DNA of 64,000 nucleotides, taken from assembly GCF_010550245.1 (NCBI RefSeq), contig NZ_JAAGLU010000047.1:1-64000 (forward strand), read 5' to 3'. The notes beneath the pieces were generated by a model, which saw nothing but the letters and a program-made list of their open reading frames with translations, searched no databases and was not told the origin of the DNA. This stretch comes from Streptomyces sp. SID12501 (GTDB taxonomy: Bacteria; Actinomycetota; Actinomycetes; Streptomycetales; Streptomycetaceae). Position numbers and translations under genes: made by a program. Shown piece after piece: positions 47,402-56,464 of the stretch (positions are counted from its first letter, which is position 1; each line of letters opens with the position of its first letter).

Positions 47402-48307
47402 TCAGCATCGTGAGAGGGACCGGACCTGGTTCACCAGCAGCCCGCTGCCTATCACATCGCTCATCCGAGGGTGACGAGCGCGGGTTCCGCGGTGAGCGGT
47501 TCGGGCAGAGCGTCCGCCGCGTGGTTCCGGGGGCGTGACGCAGGGGTTTCCGCCGGGGTGGCGGATCCAGGACAGGCCGCCGAGGTCCAGTCGGTGGCGG
47601 GCGCGGGTGACGGCGATGTAGGCGACAGGTGCTTCGGCGTCGTCGATCGGGCCGGGCAGGGGCCGGCCGTTGACGTCGTTCCCGTCGCTGTCGTCGGACG
47701 GGGTGAAGTCGTCGGCGATTTCTACGGTCGCCCATTCGCGACCCTCGGCCCTGTGTACGGCGGAGACGGTCACCGTCGCACAGTTCGCCCCAGGACTGGA
47801 AGAGCACGAGTCGGGATGCCAGGTGCGGCGTCCTTCGGTCAGGTCACGGGCCGCGGTGGCCAAGGCGCGCAGGGTTCCCGCTCCCCCTGCCAGGGCCACG
47901 CGATGACTGGTGGCGAAGTGCGCCATCACCTCGGCCATGGCGCCGACGTCGGTGCGGCACAGCACGGCGGCGGGAGAGACGACCGGGCCGAGTTCGGTGG
48001 AGATGGTGTCGGTCCCGTCCAGGCGGATGGGCGCGCCGGCAATGGCCAGCCACCGGTTGGCTTCAACGGCGAGGCGGGGGCCGAATCGAAAGGACTGCGT
48101 CAGGGTGAGGGCGGTGCCGTCGAAGCCGGTCATGGCATCGTGGGCGCCGCGCCAGCCGTAGACGGCCTGGGCACAGTCGCCGACCATCATCAGCTGGGCG
48201 TGACCGCGCTGGGCGGTGAAGACCTGTTCGAGAACGGGGTTGGTGTCCTGGGCCTCGTCGAGCAGCACCCAGTCGCAGTGGGATGTGCAGGCGGATTCCT
48301 TGCCCAT
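47402..48307 (-). pseudogene. UvrD/Rep-type helicase, N-terminally truncated
   Basis: 301 codons. It begins inside the ATPase core: VLLDEAQDTNPV (motif II), MMVGDCAQAVYGWRGA (motif III), LTQSFRFG (motif IV), SAVHRAEGREWATV (motif V) and YIAVTRARHRLDLG (motif VI). Walker A and all sequence before motif II are missing, so it cannot hydrolyse ATP. The truncation point lies 3 nt from the tpg stop, suggesting that the tap-tpg block or an associated rearrangement cut this gene. The last about 50 residues look abnormal (Arg/Pro-rich), so the 3' end may also be replaced. Confidence 0.75.
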
Positions 48308-48310
48308 CCC

Positions 48311-48865
48311 TCAGAAGCCGAGTTCGACGTAGTCGATGTCGGTGAAGGCCACCTGCAGGCCGGGGGCGCGTTGTCCGCGGTCTTTGAAGTAGACCTCCTG
48401 CAGGCCTTCGGCGGCGATCTCCTGGAGTCGCTGGTCGGTGGCGCCGGCGGTGTGGGCGTCGAGGAGTCGGGCGGCGTAGTCGGGGGGCAGGTGCTGGGTG
48501 ATCAGGCGGATGCGGGCGTCGTCGGTGGTGCCGGGGGCGGCGGTGTAGCCGAACCGGGCGCGGGTCTCGATCGTGATGCCGCTGGTGGTGGCTGCCTGTT
48601 GTCTGGCCTTCGCGCGTACGCGGGGCTGCCAGCGTCGGCGGACTTCGTCCGTGAGGCGGGTGGCGAGTTCCGGGCGCGGCTGCTGGATCTGTCCTTTCAC
48701 GTAGCGTTCGACGGTGCGCCGGGAGATGCCCAGTGCTTCGGCTGCGGCCCGGGTGCCCTTGGCGGTTTTGACGAGGAAGCGCATCTGGGCCTGGGGAGAC
48801 TTGGGCAGGGGTCGGGTGAGGGTGTTGGCGGTGGCTTTGTCGAGGCTGTCACTGAAGATGCCCAT
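48311..48865 (-). CDS. tpg: Telomere terminal protein Tpg
   Basis: 184 residues, the typical length of Streptomyces Tpg. N-terminal helix-turn-helix region with KGTRAAAEALGISRRTVERY, then RWQPRVRAKARQQ, TRARFGYTAAPGTTDD, and the acidic end FTDIDYVELGF, all in the known order. Tpg is covalently bound to the 5' ends of linear Streptomyces replicons and primes end patching, recruited by Tap. It follows tap by 9 nt in one operon, the standard arrangement. It is good evidence that this replicon is linear. Confidence 0.95.
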   Translation of the reverse strand: MGIFSDSLDKATANTLTRPLPKSPQAQMRFLVKTAKGTRAAAEALGISRRTVERYVKGQIQQPRPELATRLTDEVRRRWQPRVRAKARQQAATTSGITIETRARFGYTAAPGTTDDARIRLITQHLPPDYAARLLDAHTAGATDQRLQEIAAEGLQEVYFKDRGQRAPGLQVAFTDIDYVELGF

Positions 48866-48874
48866 GTGCGGTTC

Positions 48875-50980
48875 CTACTCCCCGCCCGCGGCGGCATCGG
48901 CGCCCTTGATGTGCCGGGCGGGGTTATGGCCTTCATCGAGCATCTTCACCGCCCACAACAGTGACTGGGTGCCTTCGTGCTTGACCATGCCGGGGCTCAC
49001 CCCGAGGCGGAAACCGCCGGGCAGCGGCTTGCCCTCCGGGGTGCGGGGCAGGAAGTCCAAAGGGGTGGGGCCGTCGGAGAGGTAGACAGCGCAGTCGGAC
49101 AGCACCGCGATCGGAAACAGGCCGGTGGCGGCGAGTTTGAGCATCTTGCGGTGCATGTTGACGCGGGCGGTGGCGATGACGGCGGCGCGGATGTCGGGCC
49201 GCCAGGTGGGGCGTTCCAGAGCGGGCCAGCGCTCGCCGGGCCGGTAGCCGGCGCCCTGGGGTCGTTCGCGGAGCTTGCCGATGCCGCCCTTGACGGTCGC
49301 CTTGATCGCGGAGAGGACAGCGACTTGCGCGGGATCGGTGCCCTTGTGGTGTTCCATGGCGGCCAGGAAGTCCGCCTCGCTCATGCCCGCGCTGACGCCG
49401 AGGCGTTCCATGGTGGCCAGGTAGGCGTCGCGCAGCCGGGTGTACCAGCCGTCCAGGTAGGAACCGGACTCGGGGCGCAGCCAGGCTTCAAGTGGGGTGA
49501 TGCCGCAGCCGAGTTCGGCGGCGTAGGCGACGGTGGGGGTCGCGTACCAGGCCGGGCCTTCGGGCCGCAGGCCGTGTGGGGTGAAGGGGTTGGGCAGGCG
49601 GGTGTCGAGGTTGATGTGGGAGAGGTCGACGAGCCAGCTGCCGGGCGTTTTCTTGTCGAAGCGGGGGTGGTTGACGTGGACGGGGGCGCCGAGGCCGACG
49701 GTGAGCCGGTTGACGGCCGCGGCGAAGGCCATGTTGACGTCGATGCCCACTGCGAACGGCTTTGCGCATTCGTCGTCGGTGAGCTGTTCCGGGTCGCGGA
49801 TCCACTCGAAGGCCTCTTCGTCGAGGACGTCCGCGGGGGTGCGCTGGTGGCCGCGCGGGGAGCAGGCGGTGACGACGGGGTGCTCGTCGGGTGCCTCCGG
49901 CGGTGCGGGGTCGACCGCCTGGGTGAGGGCGCCGGGGTTCGGTCCGGACATCCAGGTGTCGGTGGCCGGGTCTTTGACGGGGCGGGTGGGCGGGCGCAGC
50001 GCGGTCAACAGTTCCAGACCGCATACGGCCGCGGATCCGCGCGGGGTGATCACGCGTGTGGCGTAGTCGCCGAGGATCTGGGCCAGTTCAGGGGCCGGGA
50101 GTTGGCCGGCACTCCCCCAGGTGCGGGTATCGAGGGCGTTCCAGGGCAGTACGGCGAGCTGGACGCACTGGCGTCGGCCGCCCTCGGCGGGCCGGTAGAC
50201 GCGGGCCCAGGGGCCGAATCCGCGGCGCGTCAGCTTCCACTTGGCGCGAGCAAGCTCACGCACCACCGGGTGGTTATCGGCCAGGCGCAGCGCGCGCCGG
50301 TCCTCCAGGGCGGGGGGCAGGCCGAAACGGGCGGCGGCCCGGGCGGTGAGGACGATCAGCGGATCGGAGTCCTTGCCGTGGCGGTGCAGCCTCTCGGCAC
50401 CGAGCCCGGACTCCTTCACGGCCCAGTCGGCCAGTTGCGGGATGGTGGCCGCGGGACACTCCAGCAGCACTCCCCCCGGGCAGTACGCGGTGCCGTCCGC
50501 GTCCAGCACCGCCAGCGACCCGTTCGGGAACCGCGAGCCGACGGCTGGCGCGGCTTCCGTGGGCCGGGCCGGGCGCCGCGTCCCCGGCGTGGGCGTGTGC
50601 GGCGTGTCGTGCGCCGAGGGTGCGGTGGGCGGAGCCGTCGCGGCGCCCACCGCTGTCTGGACCGACGGCGCGGAGCGGGGCTCTGCCGGGATCGCGGGCC
50701 TGCCGGGGGGCGGGGCGGGTGCGGGGTGGCGCGCCGCGAGGCCTTCGAGCAGTCTGCGGTAGGCCTCGCGGCGCTCCCCTTTCGGCTCGGCCCGTCCAGC
50801 CTCCCACGCCTCGATGCTCGGCACGCGTACGCCGAGAGCCTGGGCGAGGGCCGCCCGGGTCAGCCCGGCCGCTTCACGCAGCCTCACCCGCTCAGCCGGG
50901 AGGGGCAGCACGGTGCCGTCGTCGACGGCGGCAAGCAGCGAGTCGACGGCTGCAAACAGTTCCTGGGACTGATCCGTCAT
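48875..50980 (-). CDS. tap: Telomere-associated protein Tap
   Basis: 701 residues, near the usual Tap length. N-terminal helix-turn-helix of XRE type (LREAAGLTRAALAQALGVRV, then EAWEAGRAEPKGERREAYRR), a Pro/Ala-rich linker, then the Tap core (SRFPNGSLAVLDADGTAYC; LHRHGKDSDPLIVL; KWKLTRRGFGPWARVY; PFAVGIDVNMAFAAAVNRL; LKLAATGLFPIAVLSDC). Tap binds telomeric 3' overhangs and recruits Tpg. ATG with GGAG 5 nt upstream; preceded by a small gene at 17 nt and followed by tpg. A second, truncated tap lies at 52.3-53.3 kb. Confidence 0.95.
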   Translation of the reverse strand: MTDQSQELFAAVDSLLAAVDDGTVLPLPAERVRLREAAGLTRAALAQALGVRVPSIEAWEAGRAEPKGERREAYRRLLEGLAARHPAPAPPPGRPAIPAEPRSAPSVQTAVGAATAPPTAPSAHDTPHTPTPGTRRPARPTEAAPAVGSRFPNGSLAVLDADGTAYCPGGVLLECPAATIPQLADWAVKESGLGAERLHRHGKDSDPLIVLTARAAARFGLPPALEDRRALRLADNHPVVRELARAKWKLTRRGFGPWARVYRPAEGGRRQCVQLAVLPWNALDTRTWGSAGQLPAPELAQILGDYATRVITPRGSAAVCGLELLTALRPPTRPVKDPATDTWMSGPNPGALTQAVDPAPPEAPDEHPVVTACSPRGHQRTPADVLDEEAFEWIRDPEQLTDDECAKPFAVGIDVNMAFAAAVNRLTVGLGAPVHVNHPRFDKKTPGSWLVDLSHINLDTRLPNPFTPHGLRPEGPAWYATPTVAYAAELGCGITPLEAWLRPESGSYLDGWYTRLRDAYLATMERLGVSAGMSEADFLAAMEHHKGTDPAQVAVLSAIKATVKGGIGKLRERPQGAGYRPGERWPALERPTWRPDIRAAVIATARVNMHRKMLKLAATGLFPIAVLSDCAVYLSDGPTPLDFLPRTPEGKPLPGGFRLGVSPGMVKHEGTQSLLWAVKMLDEGHNPARHIKGADAAAGGE

Positions 50981-50997
50981 CTGTGCTCCGCCTCCCT

Positions 50998-51384
50998 CTA
51001 CCTGACGCCCTGGCGGATCTCTTCGAGGCGGGTCATCAGCCGCTGATAGCGCTGCGAAGCGGCCTGGGAGGAGTTGAGCCCTTGGTACTGGGCGACCTGC
51101 CGCCAGTCCATGTCGCGACGCCTGGCCTCGATGACCACCTGGGTTTCCAGCCGGTCCAGTTGATGGCGCATGTCCTCGAACAAGCCGAGTGCCGCACCCA
51201 CATCGTCCGGGGTCACGTCCACTGCTTGCCCGCCGCTTTGTTGATAATTGGCCGCAGCCATCATCAACCGCCCTATCAGTGCGGCGCCCTGTTCCAAACT
51301 GCGCGCCGGGGCCCAGTGGGCGGTGGGGTCCTCCGCAAGTGCGGACAACTGCCGGCGGGCCTCGTCACGAGCATCACGTGCCAT
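50998..51384 (-). CDS. Small conserved-looking protein, first gene of the tap-tpg operon
   Basis: 128 residues, mostly helical and charged. The segment DMDWRQVAQYQGLNSSQAAS with RYQRL resembles a sigma-4/helix-turn-helix recognition unit (W..VA...G..S.QAA..RY), and the upstream part (LEQGAALIGRLMMAAANYQQ) is a second helical region. This points to DNA binding. It lies 17 nt before tap and behind an inverted repeat at 51414-51430, so it may be the autoregulator of the telomere operon or a telomere accessory factor. The function is not known to me. Confidence 0.72.
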   Translation of the reverse strand: MARDARDEARRQLSALAEDPTAHWAPARSLEQGAALIGRLMMAAANYQQSGGQAVDVTPDDVGAALGLFEDMRHQLDRLETQVVIEARRRDMDWRQVAQYQGLNSSQAASQRYQRLMTRLEEIRQGVR

Positions 51385-51413
51385 ACGGCCAGCTTACCAC
51401 AATAGTTCAACGA

Positions 51414-51430
51414 AACAACATATTGTTGTT
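51414..51430. promoter_or_regulatory. Perfect inverted repeat before the tap-tpg operon
   Basis: AACAACA-TAT-TGTTGTT, 7-bp perfect arms around 3 nt, 30 nt before the first gene's ATG in an AT-rich patch (TTCAACGAAACAAC and so on). The position suits an operator overlapping the promoter. The XRE-type N-terminus of Tap or the small upstream protein are candidate binders. Confidence 0.55.
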
Positions 51431-51482
51431 CAGTTGTCCGCATCGCAATGCCGTCCGAGTGCAAGCTTCCTGTCGCTGCGCC

Positions 51483-51700
51483 TGCTCGGGATCGCCGCGA
51501 TGGTCGCTATCGGGAAGAAGGACTCCTACTTCGGCGTCTTCTTCCGCCGGATCGCGGCCAGACGCGGAGGCAAACGGGCTCTGGTCGCCGTGATGCACAA
51601 ACTCACCATCGCCATCTGGCATGTCCTGCACGACCGCACGCCCTATCGAGAACTCGGCGCCGACCACGTCAGAAGACCGCGACGGAGTGGGCGCCGGGCC
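51483..51700 (+). pseudogene. IS110-family transposase, C-terminal fragment
   Basis: About 70 codons readable as the end of an IS110/IS116/IS902 transposase: RLLGIAAMVAIGKKDSYFG, then RRIAARRGGKRALVAV, HKLTIAIWHVLHDRTPY and RELGAD. The catalytic N-terminal domain and the serine-containing core are absent. It lies directly behind the divergent tap promoter and is a dead insertion remnant. Confidence 0.65.
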
Positions 51701-51717
51701 CTGTCACGATGGACGGC

Positions 51718-51879
51718 ATGACGGGTGATGAGGGTGTGCTGGAGTAGGCCGTGGCGGAACTGCGGGCGGCGGAGGCTGCAGTGACCGAGGCCCGCCGGAA
51801 CGTCACTGCGGCGATCGTCGCCAAACGCCGGGCCGGCATGCCGGTGCCGGACGTGCTGAACGTCGCCCGCTTGAGCTAG
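51718..51879 (+). pseudogene. Tiny helical ORF split by TAG
   Basis: ATG 51718 opens MTGDEGVLE, then a TAG at 51745-51747, then in the same frame AVAELRAAEAAVTEARRNVT and IVAKRRAGMPVPDVL up to a TAG at 51877. The second part alone could start at GTG 51751. Without the TAG this would be a 52-residue protein of the small Streptomyces type with a helix followed by a winged/HTH-like GMPVPDV turn. It is probably also truncated at its 3' end. Confidence 0.4.
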
Positions 51880-52193
51880 TGATCGGTCTCGGGCTCGGCC
51901 TGGGTGCCACGAGCCGCAGTCAGGCGCCGGTCCAGCTCGGCATCGACGCTGTCGTCGGTGTCGATGAGGAAGCCGGGATTGAGGAACTCCTCGACGCTCT
52001 GCCCACGCCGAGCGGCGGTCTCCTGGAGCAGGCGGTCCTTGGCCCTCCCGTTGTTGGCCCTCTGGGCGGCGGCCTGTCGGATGTACTCATCGGGGGCGAT
52101 GCCGCGCTTGGCAGCTTGCTCGGTGACGGCCGTGTACTCGTCCGCGGACAAGGTCACCGTGATCGTGGTGTTGGAGGAGCTCATGACCTTCAT
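51876..52193 (-). CDS. Ribbon-helix-helix/CopG-like small protein
   Basis: 105 residues. The N-terminus has the strand-helix-helix pattern TTITVTLSADEYTAVTEQAA then DEYIRQAAAQRA, as in CopG/MetJ-type DNA-binding proteins and antitoxins; the C-terminus is acidic. ATG 52193 has GGAG 6 nt upstream. No toxin-like gene is adjacent, so an antitoxin role is unsupported; an autorepressor or plasmid regulator is equally possible. Confidence 0.65.
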   Translation of the reverse strand: MKVMSSSNTTITVTLSADEYTAVTEQAAKRGIAPDEYIRQAAAQRANNGRAKDRLLQETAARRGQSVEEFLNPGFLIDTDDSVDAELDRRLTAARGTQAEPETDH

Positions 52194-52350
52194 AGTTCTC
52201 CGGCCGGTGCCGTCATGTCGAATACTCGGTCCCTTCGGCCCCTTTCACCAAAGCCAGCAGGACCGTGACCAGTTACTTTCCCGGTCCGGTCCTGCCGTGG
52301 GCTGGGAGGGATTCAGGGGCGGCCGAGGGCGGCCGACAGGCAGGGGATGG

Positions 52351-53310
52351 TCAGCACAGGGCGGCGATGCGGGATCGGAGTCGAGGGTCGGTGATCTCGT
52401 CGAGCTCGCGCCAGGCGCGGGTGTCCAGGGCGCCCCAGGGCAGGATCGCCAGCTGCACGCACTGCCGCCGGCCTGCCTCGGCCGGACGGTAGATCCGTGG
52501 CCACGGGCCGAACCCACGCTGCGTCAACTTCCACTTGGCTTTGGCCAGTTGCCTGACGACCGGGTGGTCCTCCGCCAGACGCAGGTCCCGGCGGTCCTCC
52601 AGCCGTTCCGGCAGCCCGAGCCGTACGGCCGCGGACTGGGTGAGCACGATCAGCGGATCGGAGTCCTTGCCGTGCCGGTGCAACCGCGCCTGCCCGATAC
52701 CGGACTCCTGCAGCGTCCACTCCACCAACTGCGCAATGGTGGCTGCTGGGCAGTCCAGCAACACGCCACCCAGGCAGTAGACGGTGCCGTCCCCGTCCAG
52801 CACGGCCAAAGGTCCGTTCGGGAAGCGGGAGTCGGCCGCGGGCGCGGCCGCCTTCGGCCGCGACGGACGCCGTGCCGTCGACGCGGTCCTCGGGGCGCCG
52901 ACCGGACGGGACGCGGCCACGGCAGGTCTGTTGGGGGGCAAGGAGTTCGCGGGCACAGGCACTGGGTCGTAAGCAGGCCCGGCGGGCGCAGGTTGCTCGG
53001 GTGCGGGCACGGAACCGGTGAAGGTCTCCGGCGCAGGCTCGGTGACCGGTGCGGCCGGGTGCTTCGCCGCCCAGCCTTCCAGCAGCCGCAGATAGGCCTC
53101 ACGGCGTGGCGGGCGCGGCTCGGACCGGCCGTTCTCCCAGTTCTTCACGGTCTGCGTCGAAGTCCGCAGCACCTGAGCCAGCCGGGCTTGCGTGATACCG
53201 GCCGCCTCACGCAGCCGGGCTCGCTCCCCCGGCGGCGGCAACTCCGGTTCACCTGCCAACAGTTCGTCCACCGCTGCGAACAGCTCATTCTGATTCGGCT
53301 GGTTCGGCAT
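52351..53310 (-). pseudogene. Truncated second tap gene
   Basis: About 319 codons from ATG 53310. XRE-type HTH (LREAAGITQARLAQVLRTST, then WENGRSEPRPPRREAYLRLL) and the first part of the Tap core (SRFPNGPLAVLDGDGTVYC; HRHGKDSDPLIVL; KWKLTQRGFGPWPRIYRP), strongly similar to the full Tap at 48.9 kb. It stops at RSRIAALC, where the full protein continues for about 390 residues. No tpg follows. A truncated protein could still bind DNA through the HTH and interfere with the complete Tap, but it is more likely a relic of a replaced telomere system. Confidence 0.8.
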
Positions 53311-53640
53311 CGCCACCTCCGACCCCCACGCTAGCAAGAAATTACCCCTGGATATGACCCATTCCTTACCCTTGGATTAAGGGATATTCGGTCATACGGT
53401 GCATAGCGGCGAATCGAGAGAAGGGCCAGTCACAGGGGCGCCTGGTGCTTGCCAGGCTGGTCGACTCTCCCCGGGCAGGCCCACGACGGCGATCCGTACG
53501 GTCGGGTGTTCCGCATCGCTCCTTGGGGTACAAAGTCGTCCCTGATCTGCCGTATCGCGGCGCACTGCGTGGCGAAGTTGAGCCGCATGGGGGGACACCG
53601 TGGCAGATCCCCGGGGCTTCGCGGTGTGTGGCCCTCAGGG
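53311..53640. other. AT-richer gap with palindromes, upstream of the truncated tap
   Basis: About 330 bases between the truncated tap (leftward) and the 3' end of the nuclease gene. The first 90 bases are the promoter region of the truncated tap with the inverted repeats at 53354-53395. The remainder shows no convincing reading frame. Confidence 0.45.
53354..53395. promoter_or_regulatory. Nested inverted repeats before the truncated tap
   Basis: Outer arms ATGACC (53354-53359) and GGTCAT (53390-53395) enclose inner arms CCCTT (53369-53373) and AAGGG (53379-53383). The block is 45-85 nt before the gene's ATG in an AT-rich patch. This is the position of an operator or promoter; it differs in sequence from the palindrome before the intact tap operon. 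Confidence 0.45.
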
Positions 53641-55547
53641 TCAGGTGAGAGTGTCGTTGATGGCGGTGAAGAGTTGCTCGAAGCGACTCAGGGTCGTCTC
53701 GGAGAGCCCGGGCAGGAGGGTGTCTCGCTTGCGTAGGAGAGCGTCGGCCGGCCGGCCGTGTTCGGTGAACGGAGCCCCGGTCGCGCGAGTGAGGCGCGCG
53801 ATGATGCGGTCGGTGCCGTTGAGGTCACCGACCTTGAGTTTGGTGCCGAAGGCGGCGTTGTACAGCTTGAGGTAGTCGCCCGGGGAGAACAGGTCCTCGA
53901 TGTCGCTGTCCTTGACGCCGTCGCTGAAGGCGTCCGTGAGCAAGAGCCGTTTGGGGGACAGCAGGCCTTTGTTGGTGAGGTTCTTGAGCTTGGCGACTCC
54001 GGCCGGAGTGCTGTCGATGAGGACCGTTGCCTGGAGGTTAGTGCCGATAAGAGCGACGAAGGCGGGGATGTTCGTGGCGCCGCCAGCTGGCAGGATGCGC
54101 CAGCGTTCGTCGATGTGCGTGCGGCCAGCCTCTTTGAGGAAGTCGCTGATCAGGGTGAGGTAGGTGTAGTCGCTGGTTCCTTCAACCAGGAGGTTGTCGG
54201 GGCCTACGAACAGGTTTTGAGCGATGTCGTAGCCGAGAGCCGCCTGGAGCGGGAAGAGCGAGTCGTCGGTGACGGAGAGGACTTCCTGGGTGACGACAGC
54301 CCCGGTGTCCGGCCCACGGTCTTCGACGATCCGTACGCGATCGAGCCGGGCCGTTTCGACCATGAACGGCGAGTGGGTCGTGTAGATGACCTGGGCGTTG
54401 GGGGCGAGGCGCTCGTTGATGAAACGCAGGAAGTCTGCCTGTGCGCGGCCGTGCAGGCTCAGGCCGGGTTCGTCCAGCAGGACGACCACACCGTGCGGGT
54501 AGGTCTCGAACTGGGAGAAGGCGGCAAGGAAGCTGAAGAACCACTGGAAGCCGGTGGAGCGGGCGGAGAAGTTATTGGTGAACCCGTGTCGGCGGTCCTT
54601 GACGCGGATGTCGAGATGGCTGGCGACGGCCTGCTGCCCGTTCGGGTGCTGGACTGTGGTCTTGTCCAGGTCGATCTCGACCGACAGGTCTGGGTTCTGC
54701 TTCCAGTACTCGAAGACCTGTTGCGTGAGGTCGTTGCTTACCGCTTCGAGCTCGGCTTTGCGTTCTTCGAAGTCTTCCGCCGACATCGCTCCGGCGGTCG
54801 TGCTGGCGAGTTCCAGCAGTGCCCGGGCAGTCTGTATCTCTGAGGCCCCAGGCTCTTCCTGGCCATTGAGGTCCGTCAGGGCGATCCGTCCGGGAAGGTT
54901 CTGGTAGTTGCTGAAGTAGAAGAACTTCGGCTCGCGGCCGCGCAGAATGCGTACGGCCCGCTGCCAGGCGCTCGCGCTGTCGCCCAGTCGCTGACGGGCC
55001 GCCCTGGTGAAGAGGTCGACGTCCGCCGCGGTGTAGTCGGAGTCCTCCGCGGGGGCCAGGCCGCCAGCTTGCTCGAGGGCGGCGGCCAGGCTCCGTGTTC
55101 CGAGGACGCTGCGCAGTGCAGGGGGCACTTCTTCTTCGGCATAGAGGTTCTCCAAAGCCACGGCTTCGTCGACTTGCAGGGTGACCGTGTTGTTTCCCTC
55201 GTAGGGCATGGATCGTGAGTACGAGCGTCCCTTGATCACACCGGGGCCAAGCTCGTCGGTGACAGCTTTCAGGTCTTCATCGTCGAGAGTGAACGTGCAG
55301 GTGATCGGCTTGGCGTTCTTGATCCCCCCGAGCGGGTGTCCGGGACCTTCCTCCACCGCGGATAGTCCTGCCGCAAAGTGAAGGAGTCGTTCGGGTAGAC
55401 AGGATGGAAGCGGTAGATCGCCGACAGCAGTGCTATCTTCCCGCTCTCGTTTTTACCGACCAGCGCTGTGACATCCGGCGCGATATCGACGTCGCCGCTG
55501 TCAACGATGTTACGAAAGAGACGACTTCGCACCTTAGTGAGCTGCAT
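53641..55547 (-). pseudogene. OLD-family ATP-dependent nuclease, frameshifted at a G6 tract
   Basis: Two frames make one protein of about 635 residues. The first (ATG 55547 to about 55330) has the N-terminal AAA region with Walker A GKNESGKIAL (31-40); the Thr after Lys is Ile (ATA codon). The second (to 53641) has the rest: an ABC-type VVVLLDEPGLSLHG, YTTHSPFMV, and a Toprim domain (LLVEGTSDYTYL, VLIDSTPAG). The frames meet at a run of six G (55324-55329 on the coding strand complement); seven would restore SGGIKNAKP. OLD proteins are ATP-dependent nucleases, several of them phage-defence effectors (for example in Gabija-like systems). As read, it is inactive. No UvrD-type Gabija partner is adjacent. 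Confidence 0.78.
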
Positions 55548-55852
55548 ACAACCAGTCTGCCCCTAGCTGCCCACCTGTTTCGAGCCATTTGCCATATTCG
55601 CGATCAGCCTCGCCCGCACGGTGTGGGGCCGAGAAGTTCGGGTCGTTGCCACGCGTAGCGCAGGGCAGTGAAGGTGATCTTCGGCAGGTGGCGGTGCCTG
55701 ACGCAGAGCGATCGTCTGGGCCGCGCAGTGGTACTGCGGTGTCGGCAGCTGAAGTCGGCCACCACTGACACCAGTACACGGAAACAAAGCCGGGGTAGGA
55801 ACATGGTGCCTCTGGAGCGGTATGTAGTGGACACGGGCGAGCGGACGGGGTC
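55548..55852. other. Gap between nuclease and tpg-like gene
   Basis: About 305 bases. It should hold the divergent promoters of the nuclease (leftward) and the tpg-like gene (rightward). A minus-strand piece KITFTALRYAWQRPELLG looks protein-like but has no recognisable family. No clear promoter could be picked. Confidence 0.35.
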
Positions 55853-56407
55853 TTGGGCGAGATCAACGAGGGTTTAGAGCGGGCCTTGCGTACCCGGCCG
55901 CTGCCGGTCAGTGTCGGTGCCCGCCTGGGCTTCCTGCTCAGAGCGGAGAAGGGATCCACGAAGAGGCTGGCTGCTGTTCTGGGTGTCTCGCAGCGGACGG
56001 TGCAGCGGTGGGTCACCTCCGGCCCGGGGAGGCGCCAGCCAAGCCCTGTGCAGGCACAGGTGATCGAGGATGCCGTCCGGGCGCGGTGGCAGCCCCGAAT
56101 ACGCGAGCGGTTGCGTGCAGATGCCGAGGCCCGCGGCTTCTGCCTGCACACCCGGGCGCGGTTCGGGTTCGCGTCCGCGGTCGGCTCCTCCGATGACCCG
56201 CGTCGGCGGCTGATCACCCAGCGGCTGTCCGGCGCGGTCGCGCGGGAGCTGTTCGCCGCCCGGGACGCCGGTGCCGGCGAGGCGCAGCAGATGGTCATCC
56301 TGGCCCGCTCGCTGGGGCATGCGTACTTCCGTGACGGAGGAGGGCGCGCCCACGGTCTCCAGGTGGCCTTCTCGGATGTCGAGTTCGCCGACTTCACCAT
56401 CGGGTGA
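55853..56407 (+). CDS. Second Tpg-like terminal protein, without tap
   Basis: 184 residues, exactly the length of Tpg, with the same order of features: HTH region (KGSTKRLAAVLGVSQRTVQRW), RWQPRIRERLRADAEARG, TRARFGFASAVGSSDD, LITQRLSG, YFRDGGGRAHGLQVAFSDVE. It is clearly diverged from the Tpg at 48.3 kb. TTG start with GGACGGGG upstream. No tap is adjacent (the truncated tap is 2.5 kb away on the other strand and another gene stands between). It may be a terminal protein for a different telomere type or a remnant of an integrated linear plasmid. Confidence 0.85.
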   Translation: MGEINEGLERALRTRPLPVSVGARLGFLLRAEKGSTKRLAAVLGVSQRTVQRWVTSGPGRRQPSPVQAQVIEDAVRARWQPRIRERLRADAEARGFCLHTRARFGFASAVGSSDDPRRRLITQRLSGAVARELFAARDAGAGEAQQMVILARSLGHAYFRDGGGRAHGLQVAFSDVEFADFTIG

Positions 56408-56464
56408 CCGGGCCGGTGGTCGAGGACGTCGGGTTCGCCGGAGGCGGTGTGCGGCTGTATCGGT

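Noticed and set aside
51876..52193. Toxin-antitoxin module
   Set aside because: Only a ribbon-helix-helix gene is present; no toxin-like frame adjoins it.
53641..55547. Gabija-like defence pair (OLD nuclease with UvrD helicase)
   Set aside because: The UvrD fragment at 47.4 kb is truncated, lies 5 kb away behind tap-tpg, and the OLD gene is frameshifted; they are not an operon.
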